12,529 nt of DNA from JBBSGA01 sp038254585 (GTDB lineage Bacteria; Chloroflexota; Chloroflexia; Chloroflexales; Kallotenuaceae): NCBI GenBank assembly GCA_038254585.1, contig JBBSGA010000174.1:1-12529 (forward strand), given 5' to 3'. Below are positions 1 to 6,630 of this stretch, piece after piece. The position numbers were made by a program, and so were the translations under genes. The first letter of the stretch is position 1. Each line of letters opens with the position of its first letter. The notes under the pieces are model-generated. The model did no database searches. It saw nothing but the letters and a program-made list of their open reading frames with translations, and was not told the origin of the DNA.

Positions 1-40
1 AAAGTACCGAGGACCAAGCGCCCGGCCGCGAGATTGCTAC

Positions 41-69
41 TTGACGAACCCGAAGTCTTAGAATATATT
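41..69 (+). promoter_or_regulatory. sigma70-type promoter of the regulator gene
   Basis: A -35 box TTGACG (41-46, five of six consensus bases) is followed by exactly 17 bases and a -10 box TATATT (64-69, five of six). Transcription would start near 76, giving a leader of about 105 nt before the regulator start codon. This is the best promoter match seen in the window. It sits in a locally A+T-rich stretch (about 57-145) that contrasts with the GC-rich genes. The assignment rests on sequence only. Confidence 0.65.
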
Positions 70-74
70 AAGAC
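55..74. promoter_or_regulatory. inverted-repeat operator candidate over the -10 box
   Basis: The site has perfect 6-bp arms, GTCTTA (55-60) and TAAGAC (69-74), separated by eight A+T-rich bases. It covers the whole -10 box at 64-69, so a protein bound here would block RNA polymerase. The gene driven by this promoter encodes a GntR-headed regulator, and regulators of that class bind short dyads as dimers. Autorepression is therefore the simplest reading (inference). I did not find the same dyad upstream of the binding-protein gene. Confidence 0.5.
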
Positions 75-181
75 AAATAAAGCATTTTTACCTTTGCCTT
101 CCCCGGTTCGAGCGGTATTTCTTCTACATAAACTGACAATCTATCTTGTGCGTGGAGTTGCTACTCGTCTAGGACCGAACG

Positions 182-1333
182 ATGCGGTTGCTTCGAGACG
201 ATCCCATCCCTCTATACAAGCAGCTCCTCAGCGAGGTTCGTACCCGCATCGCCACCGGCGAATGGGCGGAGGGGAGTCGACTGCCGACCGAGGTGACGCT
301 CGCGGCGGAGCTGGGGGTGAGCCGCGTAACGATTCGGCAAGCCTTAGGCGCAGCGGTCGAGGCAGGTCTGGTCGTGCGCGTGCCGGGCAAAGGCACGTTT
401 GTAGCTCAGGGTGCGCAAATCCGTCGCAGCCAGGGCTTTGTCGGCCACGTGGTTCCCCATCTGAGCCACACATTCAATGTCCAGATGCTGGTTGGGGTCG
501 AAAGCACGCTCAAAGCCGAGGGATACCAGCTTATTTTCTGCAATTCGGAGGGCGACCTCGAAACCGAGCAGCGGCTGCTCCGGATGCTGGAAACCGAGGG
601 GATGGCCGGATGCATTATCGAGCCGGTCTATGGTGATCGTGCGGAGCGTGTACTGCGCGGCTGGGCTGCCAAGCACTATCCTGTTGTGATGATCGATCGC
701 TATGTGAACGGCGTCGAGGCCGATCTGGTTGCATCCGACCATTTTGCGGGCGGATATGCTGTTGTACGGCACCTCATCGACCAGGGCTACACGGACATAC
801 TCTATCTCGCGCGCGAGCCTGTGCATCTTTCGAGCATCGCCGAGCGTCTGCGTGCCTACCGCGCCGCGATGGATGATGCGGGCCTTGCCGCACGCTCTCC
901 GTTCGTTATGGAGGGGACAATCGAAGGCAGGCTTATCCAGAATCTAGGGAGCTTCACACAGGACGAGCGCCAGGCGGTGGAGACGATCGCGGGCTTGCTG
1001 CAAAGCGTCGAGCGGCCGGAGGCGATCGTCGCCATGAACGATCTCTTTGCCATTCTGGTAATGGAGGCGGCTAAGCTTGCCGGCATGCGGGTTCCGGATG
1101 ATCTGGCCCTGGTAGGTTTCGACGATATGGATTTCGCCGCCGCGTCCAATCCGCCGCTGACAACTGTCGCACAGCAATCCTTTCAGCTTGGCGTCCAGGC
1201 TGCATCTCTGCTGCTCACGCGGATCGGGGGCGAGCCCGGTCCCATTCGGCGCGTGCTGCTGCCCACACAGCTCGTAGTTCGCAGTTCGAGCCTGAGCCCG
1301 CAGCACACCAGCACTCGGGCAGCCGTTGGCTAA
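182..1333 (+). CDS. GntR/LacI hybrid (AraR-type) transcriptional regulator
   Basis: This is a 383-residue transcription factor that probably senses a sugar and controls the adjacent importer genes. Residues 5-76 form a GntR winged helix-turn-helix. They include the typical opening DDPIPLYKQL, the recognition segment LGVSRVTIRQAL (44-55) and the wing VPGKGTFV (67-74). Residues from about 85 to 370 form a LacI/periplasmic-binding-like effector domain, with landmarks GCIIEP (143-148), VVMIDRYV (168-175), a D-x-x-x-G-G-Y stretch (186-192), AIVAMNDLFA (281-290) and LALVGFDDMD (308-317). GntR head plus LacI body is the architecture of Bacillus AraR, which releases DNA when it binds a sugar. The ATG at 182 is preceded by AGGA (171-174) seven bases away, and it places the winged-helix domain right at the N-terminus, as is usual. 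The gene lies upstream of and co-directional with the ABC importer. Family assignment is firm; the effector is unknown. Confidence 0.93.
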   Translation: MRLLRDDPIPLYKQLLSEVRTRIATGEWAEGSRLPTEVTLAAELGVSRVTIRQALGAAVEAGLVVRVPGKGTFVAQGAQIRRSQGFVGHVVPHLSHTFNVQMLVGVESTLKAEGYQLIFCNSEGDLETEQRLLRMLETEGMAGCIIEPVYGDRAERVLRGWAAKHYPVVMIDRYVNGVEADLVASDHFAGGYAVVRHLIDQGYTDILYLAREPVHLSSIAERLRAYRAAMDDAGLAARSPFVMEGTIEGRLIQNLGSFTQDERQAVETIAGLLQSVERPEAIVAMNDLFAILVMEAAKLAGMRVPDDLALVGFDDMDFAAASNPPLTTVAQQSFQLGVQAASLLLTRIGGEPGPIRRVLLPTQLVVRSSSLSPQHTSTRAAVG

Positions 1334-1336
1334 CAT

Positions 1337-1355
1337 GGCGCAACGATCCTGCGCC
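1337..1355 (+). terminator. short hairpin after the regulator gene, possible terminator
   Basis: Perfect arms GGCGCA (1337-1342) and TGCGCC (1350-1355) flank a 7-base loop, beginning four bases after the regulator's TAA stop. There is no T-run downstream, so it does not meet the usual criterion for intrinsic termination. It may be a weak terminator or simply protect the 3' end. Confidence 0.3.
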
Positions 1356-1381
1356 GGGAGATCGATCGCCGGCTGTGTAGT

Positions 1382-1417
1382 GACTATGTCGTGCCCGCGC
1401 TGGCACTGATCATAGTC
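1382..1417 (+). repeat. nested inverted repeat in the regulator-importer gap
   Basis: Outer arms GACTATG (1382-1388) and CATAGTC (1411-1417) enclose inner arms GTGCC (1391-1395) and GGCAC (1402-1406) around a six-base loop. As RNA this folds into one 36-nt hairpin with an internal bulge. No T-run follows. It could end the regulator transcript together with the preceding hairpin, or it could be an operator. Neither role is proven. Confidence 0.35.
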
Positions 1418-1464
1418 TTCATGCACCGCGTCCACATCGCCGTGGTGGCTGGAGCGAGTGGCCG

Positions 1465-1494
1465 TTTACCGATAGAGGAGCGCCGATGTAGTAT
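1465..1494 (+). promoter_or_regulatory. weak candidate promoter for the importer operon
   Basis: TTTACC (1465-1470, four of six) is followed by 18 bases and TAGTAT (1489-1494, four of six). Transcription would start near 1501, placing the 19-bp palindrome at about +50 and leaving a leader of about 150 nt. The match is poor by itself. It is listed because the importer operon is expected to need a promoter in this gap and I saw no better one. Confidence 0.25.
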
Positions 1495-1551
1495 CACCTG
1501 ACGTGCGACGATGACGATCGTGCTTGCCGGAAACTGTCGTAGGCGAGCAAT

Positions 1552-1570
1552 CCTTCAGGCGGCCTGAAGG
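1552..1570. promoter_or_regulatory. 19-bp perfect palindrome, operator candidate
   Basis: CCTTCAGGC (1552-1560) and GCCTGAAGG (1562-1570) are perfect 9-bp arms around the single base 1561. Near-zero spacing favours a dimeric DNA-binding protein over an RNA hairpin, although the transcript could still fold with a shortened stem. It lies 80 bp before the binding-protein start codon. The GntR/LacI-type regulator encoded just upstream is the obvious candidate ligand, but the arms do not resemble the dyad at 55-74, so a second regulator is possible. Confidence 0.5.
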
Positions 1571-1638
1571 GAGCGGTTCCCAAGGCTGAGGAGGGAGGAG
1601 TCAAACCCTCGGCGCTGAACTTCAATGCAGATGTTCGT

Positions 1639-1644
1639 AGGAGG
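1639..1644 (+). promoter_or_regulatory. strong ribosome-binding site of the binding-protein gene
   Basis: AGGAGG is a full Shine-Dalgarno core, six bases before the ATG at 1651. It fixes that start codon and fits high expression of the solute-binding protein. Confidence 0.85.
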
Positions 1645-1650
1645 AACACA

Positions 1651-3588
1651 ATGTCTAGCAAAGGTAAGGACAAAGGTAGAGAGATCTCTCGTCGAGACTT
1701 TCTGCGCCTGACCGGGCTCGCAACGGCAGGCACGATCGTCGTGGCCTGCGGCGCCCAGGCGCCGCAAACTCCAGCGGCGGCAACCGCAGGACAGCCTGCG
1801 GCAGCAGCCACGTCGGCCCCTGCTGCTACCGCGGCGGCCGCGGCGACGGCTGCTCCGGCGGCAAGTGAAGCGGCCGCGGCGACGGCTGCTCCGGCCGCGG
1901 GTACTGCTGCTGCCACGCCGACGCGCGTCGTCCCGCGCGGCCAGGCGGCGCAGGTTCCGCGCAACAAGAGTCTGATCATGATGTGGACTGTTGGCGAGGT
2001 CGGCATCGGCAATCCGTATGCTGCTGGCTATAACTTCCAGCAGGGCACCATGTCGATGCACGAGCCGCTCTACTTCTTTTCGGCTTTCGCCAACAAGACG
2101 ATCCCCTGGCTGGCCGAGAGCCACCAGTACAGCCCGGACTTCAAGGATGTCACCGTCAAGGTTCGCAGTGGAGTGGAGTGGAGCGATGGACAGCCCTTCA
2201 CCGCGCGTGACGTGGCCTTCACCCTCAATATGCTGCGCCAGAACGAGAAGCTCTCGTATGGCGGAGATATGAAGAAATTCGTGAAGGATGCCCAGGCTGT
2301 CGACGATCAGACGGTCAAGATTACCTTCGTACAACCCGCGCCGCGCTTCGTCTATGACTTCCTGACCTTCAAGTTCGACCTCGGCATCATCTTCATCCCC
2401 GAGCACGTCTTCAAGGACGTCAAAGATCCGTCGACCTTCCTCTTCTATGACCCGGCGAAGGGCTGGCCCTTGGCCACGGGTCCGTACAAGATCGTCGACT
2501 GGACGCCGCAGCAGCAGCTCTACGATCTCCGCAAAGACTGGTGGGCCGCCAAGACCGGCTTCGCCAAGCTGCCCGAGGTTCAGCGCATCGTCACGGTGCC
2601 GAAGCCGGGAAGTGAAGATACCGGTATGGCCCAGGCGGTGATCAACAACGAGATCGACACCAGCCTCGACCTCCGGCCGCAGCTGATGAAGACTGTTCTC
2701 GATAAGAACCCGAAGATCATCACCCATACCCAGCGCGACAAGCCGTACGGCTACACCGACTGGTGGCCGAACTCGCTGTGGTTCAACTGCATGGTGCCGC
2801 CGTACAACGACGTGGAGGTCCGACGCGCCGTAAACAATGCGATCAACCGGCAGCAGATCGTCGACGTCGCCTATGAAGGCGCCGGTGTGACGACCGAGCT
2901 GCCCTTCCCGCAGTTTCCCTCGCTCCAGAAGTACTTCGACGCGGCCAAGGATCTGCTCAAGAAGTACCCCGTCAACGATTATGATCCCACCAAGACTGAA
3001 GCGGTCATGACCAAGAAGGGGTTCACGAAGGACAGCGAAGGGCTGTGGATCGGCAAGGACGGCGCGAAGCTTGATGCCACCATCTACGGCTTCGATATCT
3101 TCGCCGACTATGGCCCGGTACTGGCCGAGCAATTACGCGCGGCAGGTTTCGACTCGTCCTTCCAGGCGCCGCCGGACTCGGGTACCAGGATGGCGAATGG
3201 GCAGGCTAAGATGTTCCTCTTCGGCCACGGCGGCGCGATCGCCGACGCTTATCCCACCCTCGACCTGTACCACAGCCGGCATAACTCGCCGATCGGTACG
3301 GCCGGCGACATCAGTGCGCGCTATAACAATCCCGACTACGACAAGATCATCGACCAGATGTCCAAGTTCGCGGTCGGCGACGACAAGGCGATGCCGCTCT
3401 TCCTCCAGGCGCTCGAGATCTATCTGCGGGATCTTCCGGATATTCCGATCATCCAGTGGCTGCACCGTATTCCGTATAACACCACCTACTGGACGAACTG
3501 GCCGACCAAGGACAACCCGTACATCAACGGCGCGTTCTGGCACCATACCTTCCCGTTGATCCTGCATAACCTGAAGGCGGTCTCGTAG
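1651..3588 (+). CDS. ABC importer solute-binding lipoprotein, family 5 (Dpp/Opp type)
   Basis: This 645-residue extracytoplasmic binding protein captures the substrate and hands it to the permeases encoded downstream. The N-terminus carries a twin-arginine motif SRRDFLRL (13-20), a hydrophobic stretch and a lipobox ending at Cys33 (IVVACG). It should therefore be exported by Tat and lipid-anchored. Residues 35 to about 95 are a low-complexity Ala/Thr/Pro spacer, partly built by an internal duplication. The SBP_bac_5 domain runs from about 105 to 640. It has the family's GVEWSDGQPFTARDVAFT motif (174-191) and a YDPAKGWPLATGPYKI segment (266-281) matching the usual G-T-G-P-Y/F-K motif. The segment EPLYFFSAFANKTIPWLAES (138-157) resembles family members that bind cello- or other oligosaccharides as much as peptide binders, so the substrate is open. 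A strong Shine-Dalgarno fixes the start. The family is certain; a sugar substrate is inference from the regulator next door. Confidence 0.93.
   Translation: MSSKGKDKGREISRRDFLRLTGLATAGTIVVACGAQAPQTPAAATAGQPAAAATSAPAATAAAAATAAPAASEAAAATAAPAAGTAAATPTRVVPRGQAAQVPRNKSLIMMWTVGEVGIGNPYAAGYNFQQGTMSMHEPLYFFSAFANKTIPWLAESHQYSPDFKDVTVKVRSGVEWSDGQPFTARDVAFTLNMLRQNEKLSYGGDMKKFVKDAQAVDDQTVKITFVQPAPRFVYDFLTFKFDLGIIFIPEHVFKDVKDPSTFLFYDPAKGWPLATGPYKIVDWTPQQQLYDLRKDWWAAKTGFAKLPEVQRIVTVPKPGSEDTGMAQAVINNEIDTSLDLRPQLMKTVLDKNPKIITHTQRDKPYGYTDWWPNSLWFNCMVPPYNDVEVRRAVNNAINRQQIVDVAYEGAGVTTELPFPQFPSLQKYFDAAKDLLKKYPVNDYDPTKTEAVMTKKGFTKDSEGLWIGKDGAKLDATIYGFDIFADYGPVLAEQLRAAGFDSSFQAPPDSGTRMANGQAKMFLFGHGGAIADAYPTLDLYHSRHNSPIGTAGDISARYNNPDYDKIIDQMSKFAVGDDKAMPLFLQALEIYLRDLPDIPIIQWLHRIPYNTTYWTNWPTKDNPYINGAFWHHTFPLILHNLKAVS
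1834..1895 (+). repeat. 26-bp direct repeat inside the lipoprotein spacer
   Basis: Two identical 26-bp copies (1834-1859 and 1870-1895) are offset by 36 bp, i.e. 12 codons in frame. They encode the repeated peptide AAATAAPAA on either side of a Ser-Glu pair. This looks like a recent in-frame tandem duplication lengthening the disordered linker between the lipid anchor and the binding domain. Confidence 0.85.
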
Positions 3589-3662
3589 GCTGGCCGCCCG
3601 GATGGCCTGTGGAAAGCAATCGGCTCATGCCGACCACCGGCCGCGGAGGTTCGCCAAGACGG

Positions 3663-3692
3663 CTGAGGAGTCTTGCTTGCAAGACTCCTCAG
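3663..3692 (+). terminator. 30-bp perfect intercistronic stem-loop
   Basis: CTGAGGAGTCTTGC (3663-3676) pairs perfectly with GCAAGACTCCTCAG (3679-3692). The RNA would form at least a 13-bp stem with a CTTG tetraloop. Only TTAA follows, not a T-run, so readthrough into the permease genes is expected. A hairpin between the binding-protein gene and the permeases is a known way to raise binding-protein mRNA above the rest of the operon, by attenuation or by blocking 3' exonucleases (as after malE in E. coli). The structure is certain; the role is inferred. Confidence 0.75.
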
Positions 3693-3732
3693 TTAAGGCA
3701 TAAGCTATAGCTCGATCTGAACAATCAGCTCC

Positions 3733-3739
3733 AGGAAAG
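3733..3739 (+). promoter_or_regulatory. ribosome-binding site deciding the first permease start
   Basis: AGGAAAG lies 11 bases before the ATG at 3751. A GTG at 3744 is in another frame and opens only a short shadow frame, so the ATG is the real start. Confidence 0.55.
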
Positions 3740-3750
3740 CGCGGTGCCGT

Positions 3751-4755
3751 ATGCCGGTCAGATATCTGGTCAAGCGTTTACTCCTCCTCGTTTTGGTGGT
3801 CTGGACGGCCGCGACCGTCAACTTCTTCATTCCCAAGCTGAGCCCCCGCAACCCGATCATGGAACGGCTGCAGCAGGCAGCGTTTGGTGGCGGCCGCCAG
3901 CAGACCGGCCTCGACGCGATGATCAAGCAGTATCAGCACGATTTCGGCCTTGATCGACCGCTCTGGCAGCAATACCTGACCTATCTCGGAAACGTGTCAC
4001 ACCTCGATTTCGGCTACTCCCTGGCGCAGTATCCGCGAAAGGTGATGGACGTTATCAAAGACGCGATGCCGTGGACGATCGGGCTCGCCTTTGTCACGAC
4101 CGTGCTGGCCTTTGTGATCGGCACGATTCTTGGTGCGCTGATCGCCTGGCCCAAATCGCCGAAGTTTCTGCGCGCGCTGGTGCCGCCGCTGATGGCACTT
4201 TCGGCGATCCCTTTCTATATGTTCGCTCTGATCCTGATCTATTTTTTCGCCTTCCAGTGGCACATTTTTCCCCTGGCAGGTGCCTTTTCCCGTGGCGCGG
4301 TCCCCGGTTGGAATCCGACGTTTATGCTCGACGTCTTGCGCCACGCGCTGCTCCCCGGCCTGTCGATCATCCTCACGGCGATCGGTGGATGGGCACTCGG
4401 CATGCGTGGGCTGATGGTGATGACCCAAGGCGAGGACTATATCACCTATGCCGAGGCCAAAGGCTTGAAGCCCAGCCGGATCTTCCTGCGTTATGCGCTG
4501 CGTAATGCCCTCCTGCCGCAGATGACGGGCCTGCTCCTCAGCCTCGGCTATATTATCTTCGGCACCAGTCTTGTCGAGGTCGTCTTCGGGTATCCGGGCC
4601 TGGGCAGCGTCATCGGCGCCGCGATCGGCAGCTTGGACTACTTCACGATCTATGGCGTCATCATGATCCTGGTGCTGACTATCAGCGTGGTCACGCTGCT
4701 GATCGATTTGATCTATCCGTTACTGGACCCCCGCGTCAAGTACGAGCGAGGCTAA
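3751..4755 (+). CDS. ABC importer permease, DppB/OppB type
   Basis: This 334-residue inner-membrane subunit pairs with the next gene's product to form the translocation channel. The N-terminus is typical of the DppB class: a first membrane helix at about 8-28, then an extracytoplasmic loop with FGLDRPLWQQYLTYLGNV (65-82) and DFGYSL (86-91). Further helices lie at about 107-133, 142-168, 198-220, 255-275 and 296-321. The ATPase-docking EAA loop is EAKGLKPSRIFLRYALRNAL (235-254). The GYPGLGSVIGAAI and DYFTIYG segments (280-302) are also class-typical. It starts 162 bp after the binding-protein gene, beyond the strong stem-loop. One base separates its TAA from the next ATG, so the two permeases are almost certainly coupled. 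The subunit class is sure; the transported substrate cannot be read from it. Confidence 0.93.
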   Translation: MPVRYLVKRLLLLVLVVWTAATVNFFIPKLSPRNPIMERLQQAAFGGGRQQTGLDAMIKQYQHDFGLDRPLWQQYLTYLGNVSHLDFGYSLAQYPRKVMDVIKDAMPWTIGLAFVTTVLAFVIGTILGALIAWPKSPKFLRALVPPLMALSAIPFYMFALILIYFFAFQWHIFPLAGAFSRGAVPGWNPTFMLDVLRHALLPGLSIILTAIGGWALGMRGLMVMTQGEDYITYAEAKGLKPSRIFLRYALRNALLPQMTGLLLSLGYIIFGTSLVEVVFGYPGLGSVIGAAIGSLDYFTIYGVIMILVLTISVVTLLIDLIYPLLDPRVKYERG

Positions 4756-4756
4756 C

Positions 4757-5665
4757 ATGGCGACGTTTGCAGCACCCGCGGCTACTTCGGTCGCTATCCC
4801 GCGAAGCGGCAGAGCGACCGGTTTCTGGCGCTATGTCCGGCGTAACCCCATGCTCGGCATCGGGTTGACACTGTTGCTCCTGATGATCCTGTTTTCCACC
4901 GTTGGCACTTTCTTCATCAACACCAAAAAGGATCCCTATCCGCTGGCTGGTCCGGCCAGCAAGCCGCCGTCCCTGAAATATCCTTTGGGTACCGACGCTC
5001 AGGGCCGGAACTTGCTCGGCGTGATGATCCTCGGGACGCAATACACCTTGCGTATCGGGTTGCTCGCCGGCACAATCGGCACCGTCGTCGGAACGGTCCT
5101 GGCCTTCGTCGGGGCGTACTATGGCGGTATTCTCGACGCGGTCATCAACTGGATGGTGGACGTGCTGCTTACCATCCCGGGCGGGTTGATCCTGATCGTG
5201 GTCGCCTCGACCTTGAAGAGCTACATCACTATTGAAAACACAGCCTTCCTGATAGCCTTGCTGGCCTGGGTCGTTCCGGCGCGCACGATCCGGGCGCAGG
5301 TGCTCACGCTGCGCGAGCGTCCATTTGTGCTCATGGCACGTCTCTCGGGCATGAACGGACCCGAGATCATCTTCAAGGAGCTCGTCCCTAACCTCATACC
5401 GTTCCTGCTGGCCAGTTTCGTGAGCTCGGTCAACGGCGCGGTCTTGACGTCGCTTGGGCTTGCACTGCTCGGCCTCGGCTCTCAGCGTGACCCAACCCTG
5501 GGTATGACCATTAACTTTGTCTTGAAGTACTCCGCCATTCTGCGTGGTCTGTGGTGGTGGTGGCTGGCGCCGGTGATCGTGATCGTGCTGTTGCTCGTCG
5601 CACTGGCACTCGTGTCGATCGGGATGGACGAATGGGCCAATCCCAGAACTCGGAGGACCGCGTGA
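4757..5665 (+). CDS. ABC importer permease, DppC/OppC type
   Basis: This 302-residue membrane protein is the second half of the channel. The N-terminal OppC_N segment RYVRRNPMLGIGLTLL (25-40) runs into the first helix (about 32-54). The class motif YPLGTDAQGRNLLGVMILGT follows (75-94, usually H-P-L-G-T-D-x-x-G-R-D). Further helices lie at about 97-122, 135-152, 161-176, 212-240 and 270-290. The docking loop is MARLSGMNGPEIIFKELVPN (193-212). Its leading Ala/Gly pattern is somewhat degenerate compared with the common A-A-R-A-x-G-A form. GAGG (4748-4751) sits five bases before the ATG, which is one base after the previous stop. The last codons overlap the start of the ATPase gene by four bases. 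Confidence 0.93.
   Translation: MATFAAPAATSVAIPRSGRATGFWRYVRRNPMLGIGLTLLLLMILFSTVGTFFINTKKDPYPLAGPASKPPSLKYPLGTDAQGRNLLGVMILGTQYTLRIGLLAGTIGTVVGTVLAFVGAYYGGILDAVINWMVDVLLTIPGGLILIVVASTLKSYITIENTAFLIALLAWVVPARTIRAQVLTLRERPFVLMARLSGMNGPEIIFKELVPNLIPFLLASFVSSVNGAVLTSLGLALLGLGSQRDPTLGMTINFVLKYSAILRGLWWWWLAPVIVIVLLLVALALVSIGMDEWANPRTRRTA
5652..5656 (+). promoter_or_regulatory. ribosome-binding site deciding a GTG start
   Basis: GGAGG lies five bases before the GTG at 5662 and inside the end of the permease gene. It marks that GTG as the start of the first ATPase, in preference to an in-frame GTG 111 bases upstream at 5551. Confidence 0.8.
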
Positions 5666-6630
5666 ACGAGCCGGTACTTCAGCTCAAGGACCTGCGAGTC
5701 CAGTACCACACTGATCGCGGTGTGGTCAAAGCCGTCGACGGCATATCGTTCGACCTCAGACCTGGCGAGAGATTGGGCCTGGTAGGCGAGTCGGGCTCGG
5801 GCAAGTCGACCATGGCCCTGGCGCTGATGCGTATGATCAGGCCGCCGGGACGTGTCGCAGGCGGGCAGATGCTGCTCGAGGGTGTCGATCTGATGACCCT
5901 TTCCGATGAACAGATGCGCCTGGTGCGCTCGGCTAAGATCAGTATGATCCCGCAGGGCGCGATGAACTCGCTCAATCCCGTCAAGCGCATAAAGTCGCAG
6001 ATCATCGACACGATCGAGGACCACGACGAAGCTCTCTCCGGTGATCAGCGGCAACAGCGGGCCGATGACGCGCTGGAGGCGGTTGGTCTGCAGCGCGGCG
6101 TCGGCCGCATGTACCCGCATGAGCTGAGCGGCGGCATGAAACAGCGCGCCTGCATTGCGATCGCCGTAGCGATGCGGCCGACGGTGATCATCGCGGACGA
6201 GCCGACCAGCGCCCTTGACGTGGTGGTCCAGCGCCAGGTTATGGAGACCATCGGCAAGCTGCAGCAGGAGATGGGCGCCGCGGTGATCCTGATCGGCCAC
6301 GATATGGGCCTTATGGCCCAGTTCGTCGATCGGCTTGCCGTGATGTACTCCGGCAAGCTCGCCGAGCTGAGCCCGATTCGGGATATCTTCCGCGACCCGC
6401 TGCATCCCTATACGCAGCTGTTGATCGAGAGCTTGCCTAACCTCGACGTCAAGGGTACCTTCAAGGGTATTCCGGGTCTACCGCCCTCGCTGCTCGAGAT
6501 CCCGCCCGGCTGCGTCTTCAATCCCCGATGCCCGCATGCGATGGATATCTGCCTGAAAAAGGTGCCGGAGTTTCGGCAGGTCCGGCCTGAGCGGGAGGTC
6601 GCCTGCCATCTCTACGAGGTCGAGCGATGA
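5662..6630 (+). CDS. ABC importer ATPase, DppD/OppD type
   Basis: This 322-residue cytoplasmic ATPase powers import together with the next gene's product. Counting from the GTG at 5662, it shows Walker A GESGSGKST (42-50), Q-loop Gln98, signature LSGGMKQR (155-162), Walker B IIADEPTSALD (176-186) and switch His213. The oligopeptide/dipeptide C-terminal extension begins with LHPYTQLLIESLP (247-259). Its cysteine set C284-x5-C290-x6-C297-x17-C315 matches a motif of this subfamily for which an iron-sulfur cluster has been reported in a mycobacterial Dpp ATPase (from memory). I chose the GTG because a Shine-Dalgarno precedes it, it overlaps the permease stop as GTGA, and the protein then begins NEPVLQLKDLRVQY as family members do. 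A longer frame from 5551 would add 37 atypical residues. The signature has Met in place of the common Gln, which occurs in this subfamily. Confidence 0.93.
   Translation: MNEPVLQLKDLRVQYHTDRGVVKAVDGISFDLRPGERLGLVGESGSGKSTMALALMRMIRPPGRVAGGQMLLEGVDLMTLSDEQMRLVRSAKISMIPQGAMNSLNPVKRIKSQIIDTIEDHDEALSGDQRQQRADDALEAVGLQRGVGRMYPHELSGGMKQRACIAIAVAMRPTVIIADEPTSALDVVVQRQVMETIGKLQQEMGAAVILIGHDMGLMAQFVDRLAVMYSGKLAELSPIRDIFRDPLHPYTQLLIESLPNLDVKGTFKGIPGLPPSLLEIPPGCVFNPRCPHAMDICLKKVPEFRQVRPEREVACHLYEVER

Larger units (their letters stand above)
1334..1650 (+). promoter_or_regulatory. 317-bp regulatory gap between regulator and importer operon
   Basis: I see no convincing gene here. In order, the stretch holds a 6-bp-arm hairpin just after the regulator stop (1337-1355), a nested inverted repeat (1382-1417), a weak promoter-like pair (1465-1494), a 19-bp palindrome (1552-1570) and a strong ribosome-binding site (1639-1644). 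These are listed separately. The length and density of dyads suggest that the importer genes have their own transcription start and control, rather than depending only on readthrough from the regulator. Confidence 0.6.

Noticed and set aside
136..149. ACAA-N6-TTGT dyad in the regulator leader as an AraR-type operator
   Set aside because: The arms are only 4 bp, and AraR-type operators have the opposite arrangement (TTGT...ACAA). The dyad at 55-74 is much stronger.
34..636. 200-codon + strand frame overlapping the regulator
   Set aside because: It overlaps the clear GntR gene in another frame and is Arg/Gly/Ser-rich after position 182. Its early part lies over the promoter.
1591..1610. GAGGG/CCCTC hairpin before the binding-protein gene
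   Set aside because: The 5-bp stem with a 10-base loop in purine-rich leader sequence is too weak to call.
1555..3132. 525-codon open frame on the - strand
   Set aside because: It is antisense to the binding-protein gene, and its C-terminal part is Arg/Ser/Gly low complexity mirroring the Ala/Pro/Thr spacer. No domain is recognisable.
5551..5661. N-terminal extension of the first ATPase from an upstream GTG
   Set aside because: The added 37 residues overlap the permease in another frame, do not resemble the family N-terminus, and lack the Shine-Dalgarno that precedes the GTG at 5662.
5482..6405. 307-codon open frame on the - strand
   Set aside because: It is antisense to the second permease and first ATPase, both of which have intact family motifs.
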